Position numbers and translations under genes: made by a program. A DNA stretch of 64,000 nt from Orrella marina (lineage in GTDB: Bacteria > Pseudomonadota > Gammaproteobacteria > Burkholderiales > Burkholderiaceae_B), in contig NZ_CP028901.1 of the NCBI RefSeq assembly GCF_003058465.1, positions 1,674,001-1,738,000 of the forward strand. Direction: 5' to 3'. This document shows positions 18,775 through 27,330 of this stretch, piece by piece. The notes beneath the pieces were generated by a model. The model was not told the origin of the DNA and did no database searches. It saw only the letters and a list, made by a program, of their open reading frames with translations. Within the stretch, counting starts at the first letter, position 1. Every line of letters begins with the position of its first letter.

Positions 18775-19860
18775 TTACTTGTTCTGGAGGATGATTCGAC
18801 CTTTTACCTTGCCCTGCTCCAGATCGTTAACTGCCGAATCAGCCTGATCGAGGTTGCGGATCTCCAGAGGAATATCGGTGAAGTTATTGCCATGAGCAAA
18901 TTTCACCAGTTCCTTGAGCTCTCCCAGGCTGCCAGTGTAGGAACCGATCACAGAGATGGCTTTCGTGATGATGACCGGAATGGGATAGCGGAGTTCTCCA
19001 CCATGCAGACCGACAATGACTAGCTTGCTGCCTTTTTTGAGCACACTCAGGCCAAGATTGACGGACTGCTCATTACCCACGAAGTCAAGAACAGCATACG
19101 TACGATTGTTAGTCTCGGAAAGGATCTTTTGTGAAACACCGTCTTCAGTTGGATCATACGCATGCTTTGCGCCGGACTCTTTTGCGATTTCTCTCTTATC
19201 TGCGGAAATATCAACAGCATGAATATTCTTGATACCCATTGCAGACAGCATCCTGATGGCAAGCTGGCCCAGTCCGCCGCATCCAATCACAACCACGCTG
19301 TCGACATCCGCAACCGGGAGCACTTTCTTGATTGCGGAATAGACAGTAAGCCCCGAGCAAGCCAGCATGGAAGCCCGGGCTGGATCAAGCCCGGTCACAT
19401 CCACCAGATGACGCCGGTGCGGGACAACGAGGTATTGCGCATACCCGCCAGGGCGGAACACCCCGAGCGAGGCTGGCTTTGTGCAAAGGTTCTCCTGATC
19501 AGTGGTGCATTCGTGACATTCGCCACAACCAACCCATGGATACACCAAAAACTGTTTTCCGACCATGGACTGATCGCCATTGTCAGCAACGTCGGCAACT
19601 GTGCCGATCACTTCGTGCCCCAGCGTAACCGGCAGACGGATGCCTCGGTCTTCAAGCGTCAGTTTCTTGCCATCACCAAGTCCGTAAAAACCTTCATGGA
19701 TATGAACATCGCTGTGGCACACACCACAAAAATCGGTTTTAACCAGAATTTCATTTCCTGAAACCTTAGGGAGTTCGTGCTCAGCAGCAAATATTTTTCC
19801 GCCAAATTCTTTGAACTCATAGCGAACATAGCTGGATGGGCGTTCGATAGCAGTCTGCAT
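18775..19860 (-). CDS. Zinc-dependent alcohol dehydrogenase (MDR family)
   Basis: The 361-residue cytosolic enzyme interconverts alcohols and aldehydes with NAD(P). Catalytic zinc ligands are Cys in FCGVCHSDVH (near residue 46), the His-Glu pair in LGHEVIG and a later Cys in LACSG. The structural zinc lobe is CGECHECTTDQENLC. The coenzyme-binding Rossmann motif is VVVIGCGGLGQLAIRM near residue 190. It lies on the opposite strand inside the second TRAP locus, divergent from dctP across an operator-like palindrome. The adjacent aldehyde dehydrogenase remnant suggests the locus once oxidised an alcohol to an acid. Confidence 0.93.
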   Translation of the reverse strand: MQTAIERPSSYVRYEFKEFGGKIFAAEHELPKVSGNEILVKTDFCGVCHSDVHIHEGFYGLGDGKKLTLEDRGIRLPVTLGHEVIGTVADVADNGDQSMVGKQFLVYPWVGCGECHECTTDQENLCTKPASLGVFRPGGYAQYLVVPHRRHLVDVTGLDPARASMLACSGLTVYSAIKKVLPVADVDSVVVIGCGGLGQLAIRMLSAMGIKNIHAVDISADKREIAKESGAKHAYDPTEDGVSQKILSETNNRTYAVLDFVGNEQSVNLGLSVLKKGSKLVIVGLHGGELRYPIPVIITKAISVIGSYTGSLGELKELVKFAHGNNFTDIPLEIRNLDQADSAVNDLEQGKVKGRIILQNK

Positions 19861-19895
19861 ATTCTCTCGTTCCTGTTGTGTTTGAAAATAACATC

Positions 19896-19923
19896 CTCAC
19901 CAGAAATTATAATATCTGGTGAG
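19896..19923. promoter_or_regulatory. Operator-like palindrome between adh and dctP
   Basis: CTCACCAGA and its exact complement TCTGGTGAG are separated by ten AT bases. The site lies 36 bases upstream of the alcohol dehydrogenase start, in an AT-rich divergent region. It could be a regulator site for both genes. A weaker symmetric site, TTAATT-N7-AATTAA, lies at 20078-20096 just before dctP. Confidence 0.5.
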
Positions 19924-20118
19924 CTGGATTTATTTTGCCTAATCTAATTAAATAGACGTGTTGAAATATAATTTTTATTCACACTAGTATAAATACCATT
20001 GACGCAAACCATATTACGTAACATAATCAATTTAGGCAAGTTGATTTTCTGGCCTCATTACAATACAGCTCATTTTATTAATTCAAACTCAATTAAAGTC
20101 AACCAGGAAAAATATAAT

Positions 20119-21282
20119 ATGAAATCTAGAAAGTTTGGCAAGCTCAGCAAGTATGCGCTGGCACTGGCATCCGCCTCTGCCCTTTCCTTTTCTGCCCAGG
20201 CAGATGAGCTTCGGTTCGCACTTGGCTTTCCAGCTGGCGTACCACTTGAGGCCGCCAAAGCCTACTCCAAGGCCGTCTCGGACCTGACTAGTGGAGAGCT
20301 CACTGTCCGGGTGTACGAGCTGTCCTTGCTCAACCACAGCGAGATGTCCTCTGGCGTAGGCGATGGCATTGCCGACATTGGCTACCTTCTGACCGCCTAC
20401 TCGCCATCTGATTACCCCTACTCCAATATGGCAGCAGATCTGTCCATGAAGCTCGCGCTTGACAACTCGATCGCTGGCAAGGAAGGTCTTGCTTACTCAG
20501 GTGCCATGCTTGAGCAAATTCTGCTGAACTGTCCCGAGTGCCTTAAGGAGTTCAAGGACAACAATCAGGTTTACACCAGCGTTGTATCAACACCTGCATA
20601 TGGCCTGTTCTGCAACATGCCCATCACTAAAGCTGAAGATCTTGCTGGCAAGCGGATCCGCACATCGGGTGCACCGTGGGCTCGCTGGGTCAGAAGCTTT
20701 AACGCCTCACCCGTGGTGCTTCCCATCGGTGAAGTCTATGAAGGCTTGAGCCAGGGCGTAATCGATTGCACACTGATGTCCGCACCGGAGCTGACCAACT
20801 TCAACCTCAAGGAAGTGGTCAAGAACATCAATATGGACGTACCAGGTGGACTGTATGCAGCTGGCGGCTCTTCGACACTGAACCGTGACCGCTGGAACAG
20901 CTTTGATGACAAGACCAAAGAAGCGATGCTACGTGCCGGCTCTGTCATGTCTTCTTACGTCACCTACCTGTACCAGGAACAGGCTGACAAAGACCTGACT
21001 GAAGCCAAAGCACGCGGGATCAACATTGTGAACGCAGATCCCAAACTGCTAGAGTCGTCGCGTGAGTTCATTCGTGGCGACCTGGCCTTTATCCCCCAGT
21101 TCTATGTAGATCAATACAAAATTGACCCGAAACGCGCACAGGAGCTGACCGACAACATGTCCAACCTGATCGACAAATGGAAAGCACTAGTCGTGGACGT
21201 TGACAATCCTGACGATCTGACCCAGCTGTACTGGGATCAGGTTTACTCCAAGATTGATCCCAAAACGTACGCGGCAGATTAA
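20119..21282 (+). CDS. dctP: TRAP transporter substrate-binding protein (DctP), second system
   Basis: The 387-residue protein starts at ATG 20119, preceded by AGGAA, and has a Sec signal peptide (MKSRKFGKLSKYALALASAS..., cut after SAQA). The mature part follows the DctP pattern: ADELRFALGFPAG, then LAGKRIRTSGAPWARWVRSF near residue 178 with the conserved Arg that binds the ligand carboxylate. It is longer than most DctP proteins and has two cysteines at LNCPEC, possibly a disulfide. It presumably feeds the dctQM pair at 16313-18138. A strong terminator follows 8 bases after the stop. Confidence 0.92.
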   Translation: MKSRKFGKLSKYALALASASALSFSAQADELRFALGFPAGVPLEAAKAYSKAVSDLTSGELTVRVYELSLLNHSEMSSGVGDGIADIGYLLTAYSPSDYPYSNMAADLSMKLALDNSIAGKEGLAYSGAMLEQILLNCPECLKEFKDNNQVYTSVVSTPAYGLFCNMPITKAEDLAGKRIRTSGAPWARWVRSFNASPVVLPIGEVYEGLSQGVIDCTLMSAPELTNFNLKEVVKNINMDVPGGLYAAGGSSTLNRDRWNSFDDKTKEAMLRAGSVMSSYVTYLYQEQADKDLTEAKARGINIVNADPKLLESSREFIRGDLAFIPQFYVDQYKIDPKRAQELTDNMSNLIDKWKALVVDVDNPDDLTQLYWDQVYSKIDPKTYAAD

Positions 21283-21290
21283 TTTAGGTC

Positions 21291-21325
21291 GTAAAAAGGC
21301 ACGCGTCAAACGCGTGCCTTTTTAC
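21291..21325 (+). terminator. Intrinsic terminator after dctP
   Basis: A perfect 15-bp stem (GTAAAAAGGCACGCG paired with CGCGTGCCTTTTTAC) encloses the loop TCAAA. The GC-rich stem with a T-run on one side and an A-run on the other fits a Rho-independent terminator that works in both directions. Confidence 0.93.
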
Positions 21326-21778
21326 TTGGTGACACGGTGTGCGACACGCGCCGAACACAGGCAAAGTGATTCGCGCAATCGTATCCACATCTCTGCGCCC
21401 CCTCCCCCCCCGCAGAGCGATGAAAAAACTGGCGCCCTTGCCTCCCGACTTCCGCCCCGCAACACTGCGCACTGGACAAATCCGTTAGACGGACTGCTGG
21501 CACCAGTGTTCTCCTCCGTCTCACTGGATAAAAACGCCACAGCGTGCTTGAACTCACGGGCGCCACCCAGACTGACCGGACTAACCCTTGATCGGGGCAC
21601 CTGAAAACGCGACAGGAATGGTCAATATTCGGAAAAGGTACAACCTCACAGGGTTAACCCTAGTTCTGGTTGGAGAGATGACACTATAAGATGGATCGTC
21701 ATCTACGAAACCGCGCCAGATACGCGCGTAAACGTACATAGCGTCTTTGCATCCCCTCCTGAATGGAAGCTTGCCTTC
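21326..21778. other. Intergenic region before putA
   Basis: About 450 bases, presumed to hold the putA promoter and the sites where PutA represses itself. It includes an unusually C-rich stretch near 21400 (a run of eight C). No operator motif or gene could be identified with confidence. Confidence 0.4.
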
Positions 21779-24700
21779 ATGTCCACGACTACCACTTTGG
21801 GCGTTAAAGTTGATAACGCGATTCGCGACCGTCTCAAGCGTGCATCAGAAAGGCTGGGTTGTACCCCCCATTGGTTACACAAGCAAGCACTCATTGCCTA
21901 CATTGAGGCGATCGAGAAGGGTCAATTACCGGCGGAAATTTCTTTTTTATCGTCAACCGATCCGGACTCGACCGATGATGTAGGCAATGCCGAGTCTTAC
22001 AGTCCATTCTACGAATTTGCTCAGGACATCCTGCCACAGTCGGTTCTGCGCTCTTGCATCACGTCTGCTTACAGGCGACCCGAGACCGAACAGATTCCCA
22101 TGTTGCTGAGCCTGGCCAGATCCTCACATCCACGGGAGGTGAACACCCTGGCCACCAGGCTTGTGCAGGACCTGCGAGCAAAACCCAGCACCGGCGGCGT
22201 TGAAGGACTTATCCAGGAGTTTTCCTTGTCAAGCCAGGAAGGCATCGCACTGATGTGCCTGGCCGAAGCCCTGTTACGTATCCCTGACCGAGCCACCCGC
22301 GATGCACTCATCCGGGACAAGATCAGTCGAGGCGACTGGCGCTCTCACATGGGGGAATCCTCGTCCTTGTTCGTGAACGCAGCAACCTGGGGACTGATGC
22401 TGACAGGCAAGCTCGTGGGGGTGAGCAGCGAACGCAATCTGTCTCACGCGCTCACACGGCTGATCGGTAAAGGTGGTGAACCCCTGATTCGCAAAGGTGT
22501 GAACGTTGCCATGCGAATGATGGGAGAGCAGTTTGTTTCCGGGCAAACCATCGCGTCGGCGCTGGCTAATGGCAGAAAATTTGAAGCCAAAGGGTTTCGC
22601 TATTCATACGACATGCTAGGTGAAGCGGCGACGACCGCCGATGACGCACAGCGTTACTTTCTGTCCTATCAACAGGCTATCCATGCCATTGGCAAAGCGG
22701 CCCAGGGAAGAGGCATTTACGAAGGCCCAGGCATCTCGATCAAGCTTTCTGCCCTTCATCCAAGATACTGCCGTGCACAACGTGAGCGAATGATGCAGGA
22801 ACTGCTGCCACGGCTGCTCGTACTGGCGCGCCAGGCACGGCAGTACGACATCGGGTTGAACATTGATGCCGAAGAAGCCGACAGGCTTGAGCTCTCGCTG
22901 GATCTGCTCGAAGCCCTGTGTTTTGATGAGGAGCTTAATCGCTGGAACGGCATTGGGTTCGTGGTCCAGGCCTACCAGAAACGGGCCCCCTTCGTCATCG
23001 ATTATCTGGTCGACCTGGCCAAGCGTAGCAACCATCGAATCATGATTCGCCTGGTCAAGGGTGCCTACTGGGACACCGAAATCAAACGGGCGCAGATCGA
23101 TGGCCTGGAAGGCTACCCGGTTTACACACGCAAGGTGTATACCGACATGTCGTATCTTGCTTGCGCCAGAAAGCTGCTGGCATCGCCACAATACGTCTAC
23201 CCTCAGTTTGCCACGCACAACGCACAGACACTATCTGCCATTTACTACATGGCAGGCAACAATTACTACCCGGGGCAATACGAATTTCAGTGTCTGCACG
23301 GTATGGGCGAGCCCTTATACGAGCTTGTCACTGGCCCGGTCTCGCAAGGCAAGCTGAACCGCCCTTGCAGGATCTACGCCCCAGTTGGCTCACATGAGAC
23401 ATTACTGCCATACCTGGTGAGACGATTGCTGGAGAACGGGGCCAACACGTCATTTGTCAATCTGATCGGCAACGAAGAGATCAGCGTGTCGTCACTGGTA
23501 GCCGATCCCGTCGCTGTCGCAGAGAAGATCGTTCCGATTGGTTCTCCTCACGACAAAATCCCGCTACCTCGTGACCTGTACTGCATCTCAGGGCGTCGCA
23601 ACTCGATCGGTCTGGATCTGTCCAACGAACAACGGCTTGCGTCATTGTCGGGCTCACTGCTCAACAGCACCTCGCTCGAATGGCGAGCCATGCCGATGAT
23701 CGATGAGATGCAAACCACGTGGAACCCGGCAGACGCACGTCCGGTACATAACCCGGCAGATCATCGGGACATTGTCGGGCACGTCATGGACACCGATCCG
23801 GACCTGATCCCGAAAGCCATCGAACAGGCTCTCAACGCTTTCGGCATCTGGGCGTCGACACCTGTTCAGGAGCGTGCCGAATGTCTGTCACGAGCTGCCC
23901 AGATACTGGAAGACGAGATGCAGACCCTCATTGGTCTGATCGTTCGAGAAGCCGGAAAATCTCTGCCTAACGCCATCGGAGAGGTGCGCGAGGCGGTTGA
24001 CTTTTTGAGGTATTACAGCAACCAGATCAAGGACGGTTTCTCGAACGACACCCATCGACCTCTCGGACCCGTGGTGTGCATCAGTCCCTGGAACTTTCCA
24101 CTGGCAATATTTACCGGGCAAGTCAGCGCCGCACTGGCTGCTGGCAATACCGTTCTGGCCAAGCCTGCCGAGCAAACCAGCCTTGTCGCAGCGGCCGCGG
24201 TCAACGCTCTGAGACGCGCAGGAATCCCCGAAGGTGCGATCCAGCTCCTGCCCGGACGTGGCGAAACGGTCGGATCGGCGCTGGTGAGCGATCCTGCGGT
24301 GCGTGCTGTCATGTTCACGGGTTCAACCGAGGTTGCCAGAGTCATCGCTGCCTCGCTGGCTGAACGCCTCGACAATGAAGGCCACACCATTCCGCTGATC
24401 GCCGAGACGGGTGGACAGAACGCCATGATTGTTGACTCGTCTGCCTTGTGTGAACAAGTCATCCAGGACGTGCTGGCTTCGGCCTTCGATTCGGCAGGTC
24501 AGCGATGTTCTGCGCTACGCGTCCTTTGCGTACAGAATGATTGCGCCGATCATGTGATCAGCATGTTACGGGATTCAATGCGTGAACTCTCGATCGATCG
24601 TCCGGACAAGCTTTCCACTGACGTGGGCCCGGTCATTGACGCCGAGGCGCAAAGAGCCATTCAGTCACATATCGTGCGTATGCGCGAATCCGGTAAACGC

Positions 24701-25603
24701 GTGGACCAGATCGACCTGGGGCCCGCAACCCGCCATGGCACGTTTATCGCCCCCACGCTCATCGAAATCAGTCAGATCAGTGAACTGGGTCGAGAGGTTT
24801 TTGGACCCGTGCTCCACGTCCTGCGCTACCGACGAGAGCAATTGAATGAACTGATCGATGCAATCAATGCGACCGGATATGGGTTGACCTTTGGCATTCA
24901 CACCCGCCTTGATGAGACGATTGCGCAGGTCAGTGAACGAATCCGTGTGGGCAACATTTACGTCAACCGAAATATCGTGGGTGCGGTTGTAGGAGTGCAG
25001 CCATTTGGTGGCGAAGGCCTGTCAGGAACCGGGCCCAAAGCTGGCGGACCGCTCTATTTGCGCAGACTGCTAGCAACCCAACCAGACGAGATGCCTGAAA
25101 GCATTGAAAGCGCGCTCGCAGCAAAGGCCCCAGTCATTCTGGAAGGTCCGACCGGAGAGAGCAACACGTACCTGCTCAAGCCGCGTGGACAAGTCATTTG
25201 CAAGGCCGTTAGTATCAAAGGGATACAGGCACAACAGGATATCTGCGTTCAAACCGGCAACAGGATGCTGCTGATCGACACTCCGGTCGCACGCGAATTC
25301 GTCAAGCAGATGGTCGACCAGAAAGCCCCGTCTTCAGGCGCATTCTGTGAGTTGGTTTCGCACGAGGACTGGATGAATCAGTCTTTTGAGGCAGCCCTTT
25401 TTGAAGGTGACGGTGACGCACTTATTGCCTTCAATCAAGTCCTGACTCAACGCAATGGTCCAATCGTGCTTGCCCAAGGACTCTCGAGCGATGAAATCGA
25501 AGCCGGTATGCATTATCGACCGGAACCCTTATTGCGAGAAGTCTCCATCAGTGTCAACACGGCAGCGGCTGGCGGTAACGCCAGCCTCATGATGATCGGG
25601 TGA
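21779..25603 (+). CDS. putA: Trifunctional proline dehydrogenase / P5C dehydrogenase / regulator PutA
   Basis: PutA oxidises proline to glutamate in two steps and, when proline is scarce, represses its own gene. This 1274-residue protein has all parts: an N-terminal ribbon-helix-helix DNA-binding domain (about residues 1-50, TLGVKVDNAIRDRLKRASER); the FAD-dependent proline dehydrogenase domain (about 190-550, with RLVKGAYWDTEIKRAQ and EFQCLHGMGEPLY); an aldehyde dehydrogenase domain (about 640-1090) with catalytic Glu near 875 (AETGGQNAM) and Cys near 909 (GQRCSALR); and the C-terminal extension of long PutA proteins. There is no putP proline permease beside it. Confidence 0.97.
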   Translation: MSTTTTLGVKVDNAIRDRLKRASERLGCTPHWLHKQALIAYIEAIEKGQLPAEISFLSSTDPDSTDDVGNAESYSPFYEFAQDILPQSVLRSCITSAYRRPETEQIPMLLSLARSSHPREVNTLATRLVQDLRAKPSTGGVEGLIQEFSLSSQEGIALMCLAEALLRIPDRATRDALIRDKISRGDWRSHMGESSSLFVNAATWGLMLTGKLVGVSSERNLSHALTRLIGKGGEPLIRKGVNVAMRMMGEQFVSGQTIASALANGRKFEAKGFRYSYDMLGEAATTADDAQRYFLSYQQAIHAIGKAAQGRGIYEGPGISIKLSALHPRYCRAQRERMMQELLPRLLVLARQARQYDIGLNIDAEEADRLELSLDLLEALCFDEELNRWNGIGFVVQAYQKRAPFVIDYLVDLAKRSNHRIMIRLVKGAYWDTEIKRAQIDGLEGYPVYTRKVYTDMSYLACARKLLASPQYVYPQFATHNAQTLSAIYYMAGNNYYPGQYEFQCLHGMGEPLYELVTGPVSQGKLNRPCRIYAPVGSHETLLPYLVRRLLENGANTSFVNLIGNEEISVSSLVADPVAVAEKIVPIGSPHDKIPLPRDLYCISGRRNSIGLDLSNEQRLASLSGSLLNSTSLEWRAMPMIDEMQTTWNPADARPVHNPADHRDIVGHVMDTDPDLIPKAIEQALNAFGIWASTPVQERAECLSRAAQILEDEMQTLIGLIVREAGKSLPNAIGEVREAVDFLRYYSNQIKDGFSNDTHRPLGPVVCISPWNFPLAIFTGQVSAALAAGNTVLAKPAEQTSLVAAAAVNALRRAGIPEGAIQLLPGRGETVGSALVSDPAVRAVMFTGSTEVARVIAASLAERLDNEGHTIPLIAETGGQNAMIVDSSALCEQVIQDVLASAFDSAGQRCSALRVLCVQNDCADHVISMLRDSMRELSIDRPDKLSTDVGPVIDAEAQRAIQSHIVRMRESGKRVDQIDLGPATRHGTFIAPTLIEISQISELGREVFGPVLHVLRYRREQLNELIDAINATGYGLTFGIHTRLDETIAQVSERIRVGNIYVNRNIVGAVVGVQPFGGEGLSGTGPKAGGPLYLRRLLATQPDEMPESIESALAAKAPVILEGPTGESNTYLLKPRGQVICKAVSIKGIQAQQDICVQTGNRMLLIDTPVAREFVKQMVDQKAPSSGAFCELVSHEDWMNQSFEAALFEGDGDALIAFNQVLTQRNGPIVLAQGLSSDEIEAGMHYRPEPLLREVSISVNTAAAGGNASLMMIG

Positions 25604-25942
25604 AGAGGTAATGGAGTCATATGCCTGAAGTCGCAAGCTTCCCAGTCCGTGGGTGGTAGCAGACAGGCGCCCGGTGTCCACTACCGCGCCTGCATGGGTT
25701 GAGATGGCACGGCTAAGGCTCCAACACCCCATCATACCTTTGACGTTCAGCATCACTGTCGTAACGAGCTGATTTTCGTACACCAGTTGCCGGGATATTC
25801 TATGCTGCCAGTCGTTACGAGCATGACGTACATGACGCGAGCGCCTCATACACTCGCCCACTCGAGTTGCCCTCGACTAAAGACTGGCTAAAGGGAGATC
25901 CGAACTGCAAAAGAGCCGCCCATGCCATGAGCACACGAGTTC
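25604..25942. other. Region between putA and the insertion-sequence nest
   Basis: No gene is supported in these 340 bases. Two near-identical 12-mers, GTCGTAACGAGC (around 25757) and GTCGTTACGAGC (around 25812), lie about 57 bases apart. The last eight bases are the left target duplication of the outer IS66-like element. Confidence 0.45.
25935..25942 (+). repeat. Target duplication, left copy, outer IS66-like element
   Basis: ACGAGTTC directly abuts the left end (GTAAATATT) and is repeated at 31162-31169 next to the right end. Eight bases is the IS66 family's usual duplication length. Confidence 0.93.
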
Positions 25943-25966
25943 GTAAATATTCGGTGAGGACGTCCG
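25943..25966 (+). repeat. Left inverted repeat, outer IS66-like element
   Basis: Twenty-four bases starting GTAAATATTCGGTGAGG match, in inverted orientation and without mismatch, the sequence at 31138-31161. Confidence 0.93.
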
Positions 25967-25999
25967 GCTCTTTGATTCTGGCCCACACGGCTCCGAATC

Positions 26000-26860
26000 T
26001 CACCGGCACAGAACATCCCGGTAGTTCTTGCGCAGCGGATACATCCAGATGTCCTTGATGGGCAGAACCTGCTTGCTGCTTCGACTCTTCTTGCCTCGAC
26101 CTGTTGTTCTTCCAATGCATTGCCAGTTGGCGGCCTTGTAGCAAGTGCCCGCATGGCGCGGGCTCTCAACGAAGGTTTCGAGTAGCACTGGCTGATAGTC
26201 GTAGCGCTGCTGCCAGTCATGGGGTAACTGTCGGGCGATTCTGGCCAGGATCTTTGACGCCAGCCCCTTGGAGTGAATCCAGGGCAGGATCAGAAACCGG
26301 GTGTTGTTGATCACTTTGTGCAGATTGCGCTGACGTTGCTCGTCGGTCCAACCAATCAGACGCTCGCGATCGGCAAGTTTCCAGGCGCTCGCACCGAATC
26401 CGAGCAAGGCCACCAAGGTGTCGCCTGCATAGACCTGGTACCGCATCTGATGGCCTGAGAGCGGCGTGTAGCCCAGATAGTGGTAGCGAGCCATGAACTC
26501 GTTCCACAATCGTGATTGCGGGCCTTGTCCAAGGACAATCTCGATGCGCAGCGGCGGCAACTCATGCACGGGTTGATCGATCTCGAGTTGAGGATCTGTG
26601 GCGGGCGTGGGTTCGTAGCGTGCGCGTTGCCTGGGATTGGGTATTTGCGAAACAGGCAGTGTGATCAGACCGTCTTTCTGCAATCGCAACATCATTACCC
26701 GACACGTCATCTCGCTCAGGCGTCCGTCCACACCGCGCCAATCCAGTGCTTCGCACACGAGCCGCGAGAGCGGCGAACGTTTGATCCCGGGATGTTCGGT
26801 CATCAGTCGGCTGAGCGTGTCCACCAGAACGTTCGCATGATAGCCACCGTAGCGCTTCAT
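26000..26860 (-). CDS. DUF4338 (DruA-like) protein encoded in the outer IS66-like element
   Basis: The 286-residue protein matches DUF4338, the family that includes DruA of the Druantia anti-phage system. Visible features are FMARYHYLGYTPLSGHQMRY near residue 118, then LLGFGASAWKLADRERLIGW, NNTRFLILPW and the C-terminal GTCYKAANWQCIGRTTGRGK. The pattern of a strand-rich core with a GTCYKAANW tail suggests a nucleotide- or acyl-binding fold, but no function is established here. The ATG at 26860 overlaps the transposase stop by ATGA, so it is translated as part of the transposition operon. It lies inside the inverted repeats and is therefore a passenger or accessory gene, not a Druantia locus: none of the other Druantia genes is present. 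Confidence 0.85.
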   Translation of the reverse strand: MKRYGGYHANVLVDTLSRLMTEHPGIKRSPLSRLVCEALDWRGVDGRLSEMTCRVMMLRLQKDGLITLPVSQIPNPRQRARYEPTPATDPQLEIDQPVHELPPLRIEIVLGQGPQSRLWNEFMARYHYLGYTPLSGHQMRYQVYAGDTLVALLGFGASAWKLADRERLIGWTDEQRQRNLHKVINNTRFLILPWIHSKGLASKILARIARQLPHDWQQRYDYQPVLLETFVESPRHAGTCYKAANWQCIGRTTGRGKKSRSSKQVLPIKDIWMYPLRKNYRDVLCR

Positions 26861-27298
26861 GCGGCAGCCTTGAGTGGATTGCTTTGTCTGAGCCCAGCCA
26901 GTCTTGCCGCATCCATTTGCCAGGGGATGAAAGGGGTGCAATCGATGGGCGGTTGCCCACCGGCGAGCGCACAGGCCTGCAGGTACTCGGTGAGCCACTG
27001 CCGGGGATTGATTCGCCAGAGGTCCAGCGTGGTGAACAAACTGAGCATCGTGGCCACCAACTGGCCACTCGCCTGACTGCCAGAGCCGTAATAGTTCTTG
27101 CGTCCCACCACGGCCGGTCGCAGGCTGCGTTCGGATCGATTATTGTCAAGTTCGATCTCGGGATGTTCAACAAAGGTCAGCAACCCCCTCCAGTGACGGG
27201 TCATGCTTCGCAAGACAGCGTGTGCCTGTCTGGGCAGAGCGGGCTGCTGCAGTTCGAGATGGCATTGCATCTGCATCCCGGTGACATGATCGTTGAGC
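26857..27298 (-). pseudogene. Outer IS66 transposase, C-terminal part
   Basis: This is the 3' part of the transposase gene split by the inner element. It encodes the end of the DDE domain with the catalytic Glu region (ELDNNRSERSLRPAVVGRKNY), then a C-terminal tail (INPRQWLTEYLQACALAGGQ) typical of IS66 transposases. The reading frame joins exactly to the 5' part at 29805 when the inner element and one target copy are removed: ...ELLN then DHVTGMQMQCHLE. The complete gene would have 567 codons plus stop. Confidence 0.92.
27291..27298 (+). repeat. Target duplication, left copy, inner IS66 element
   Basis: CGTTGAGC abuts the left end of the inner element and recurs exactly at 29805-29812 beyond its right end. 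Confidence 0.95.
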
Positions 27299-27330
27299 GT
27301 AAGCGTCCGGGCAAGACAGGTTGACAGAGC

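Noticed and set aside
25757..25823. Pair of GTCGTAACGAGC-like 12-mers as an attachment site or CRISPR remnant
   Set aside because: Only two imperfect copies, no spacer regularity, no integrase or cas gene in the window.
26000..26860. A Druantia defence island
   Set aside because: Only a DruA-like gene is present and it is inside an insertion sequence; no DruE-type helicase or other defence gene is nearby.
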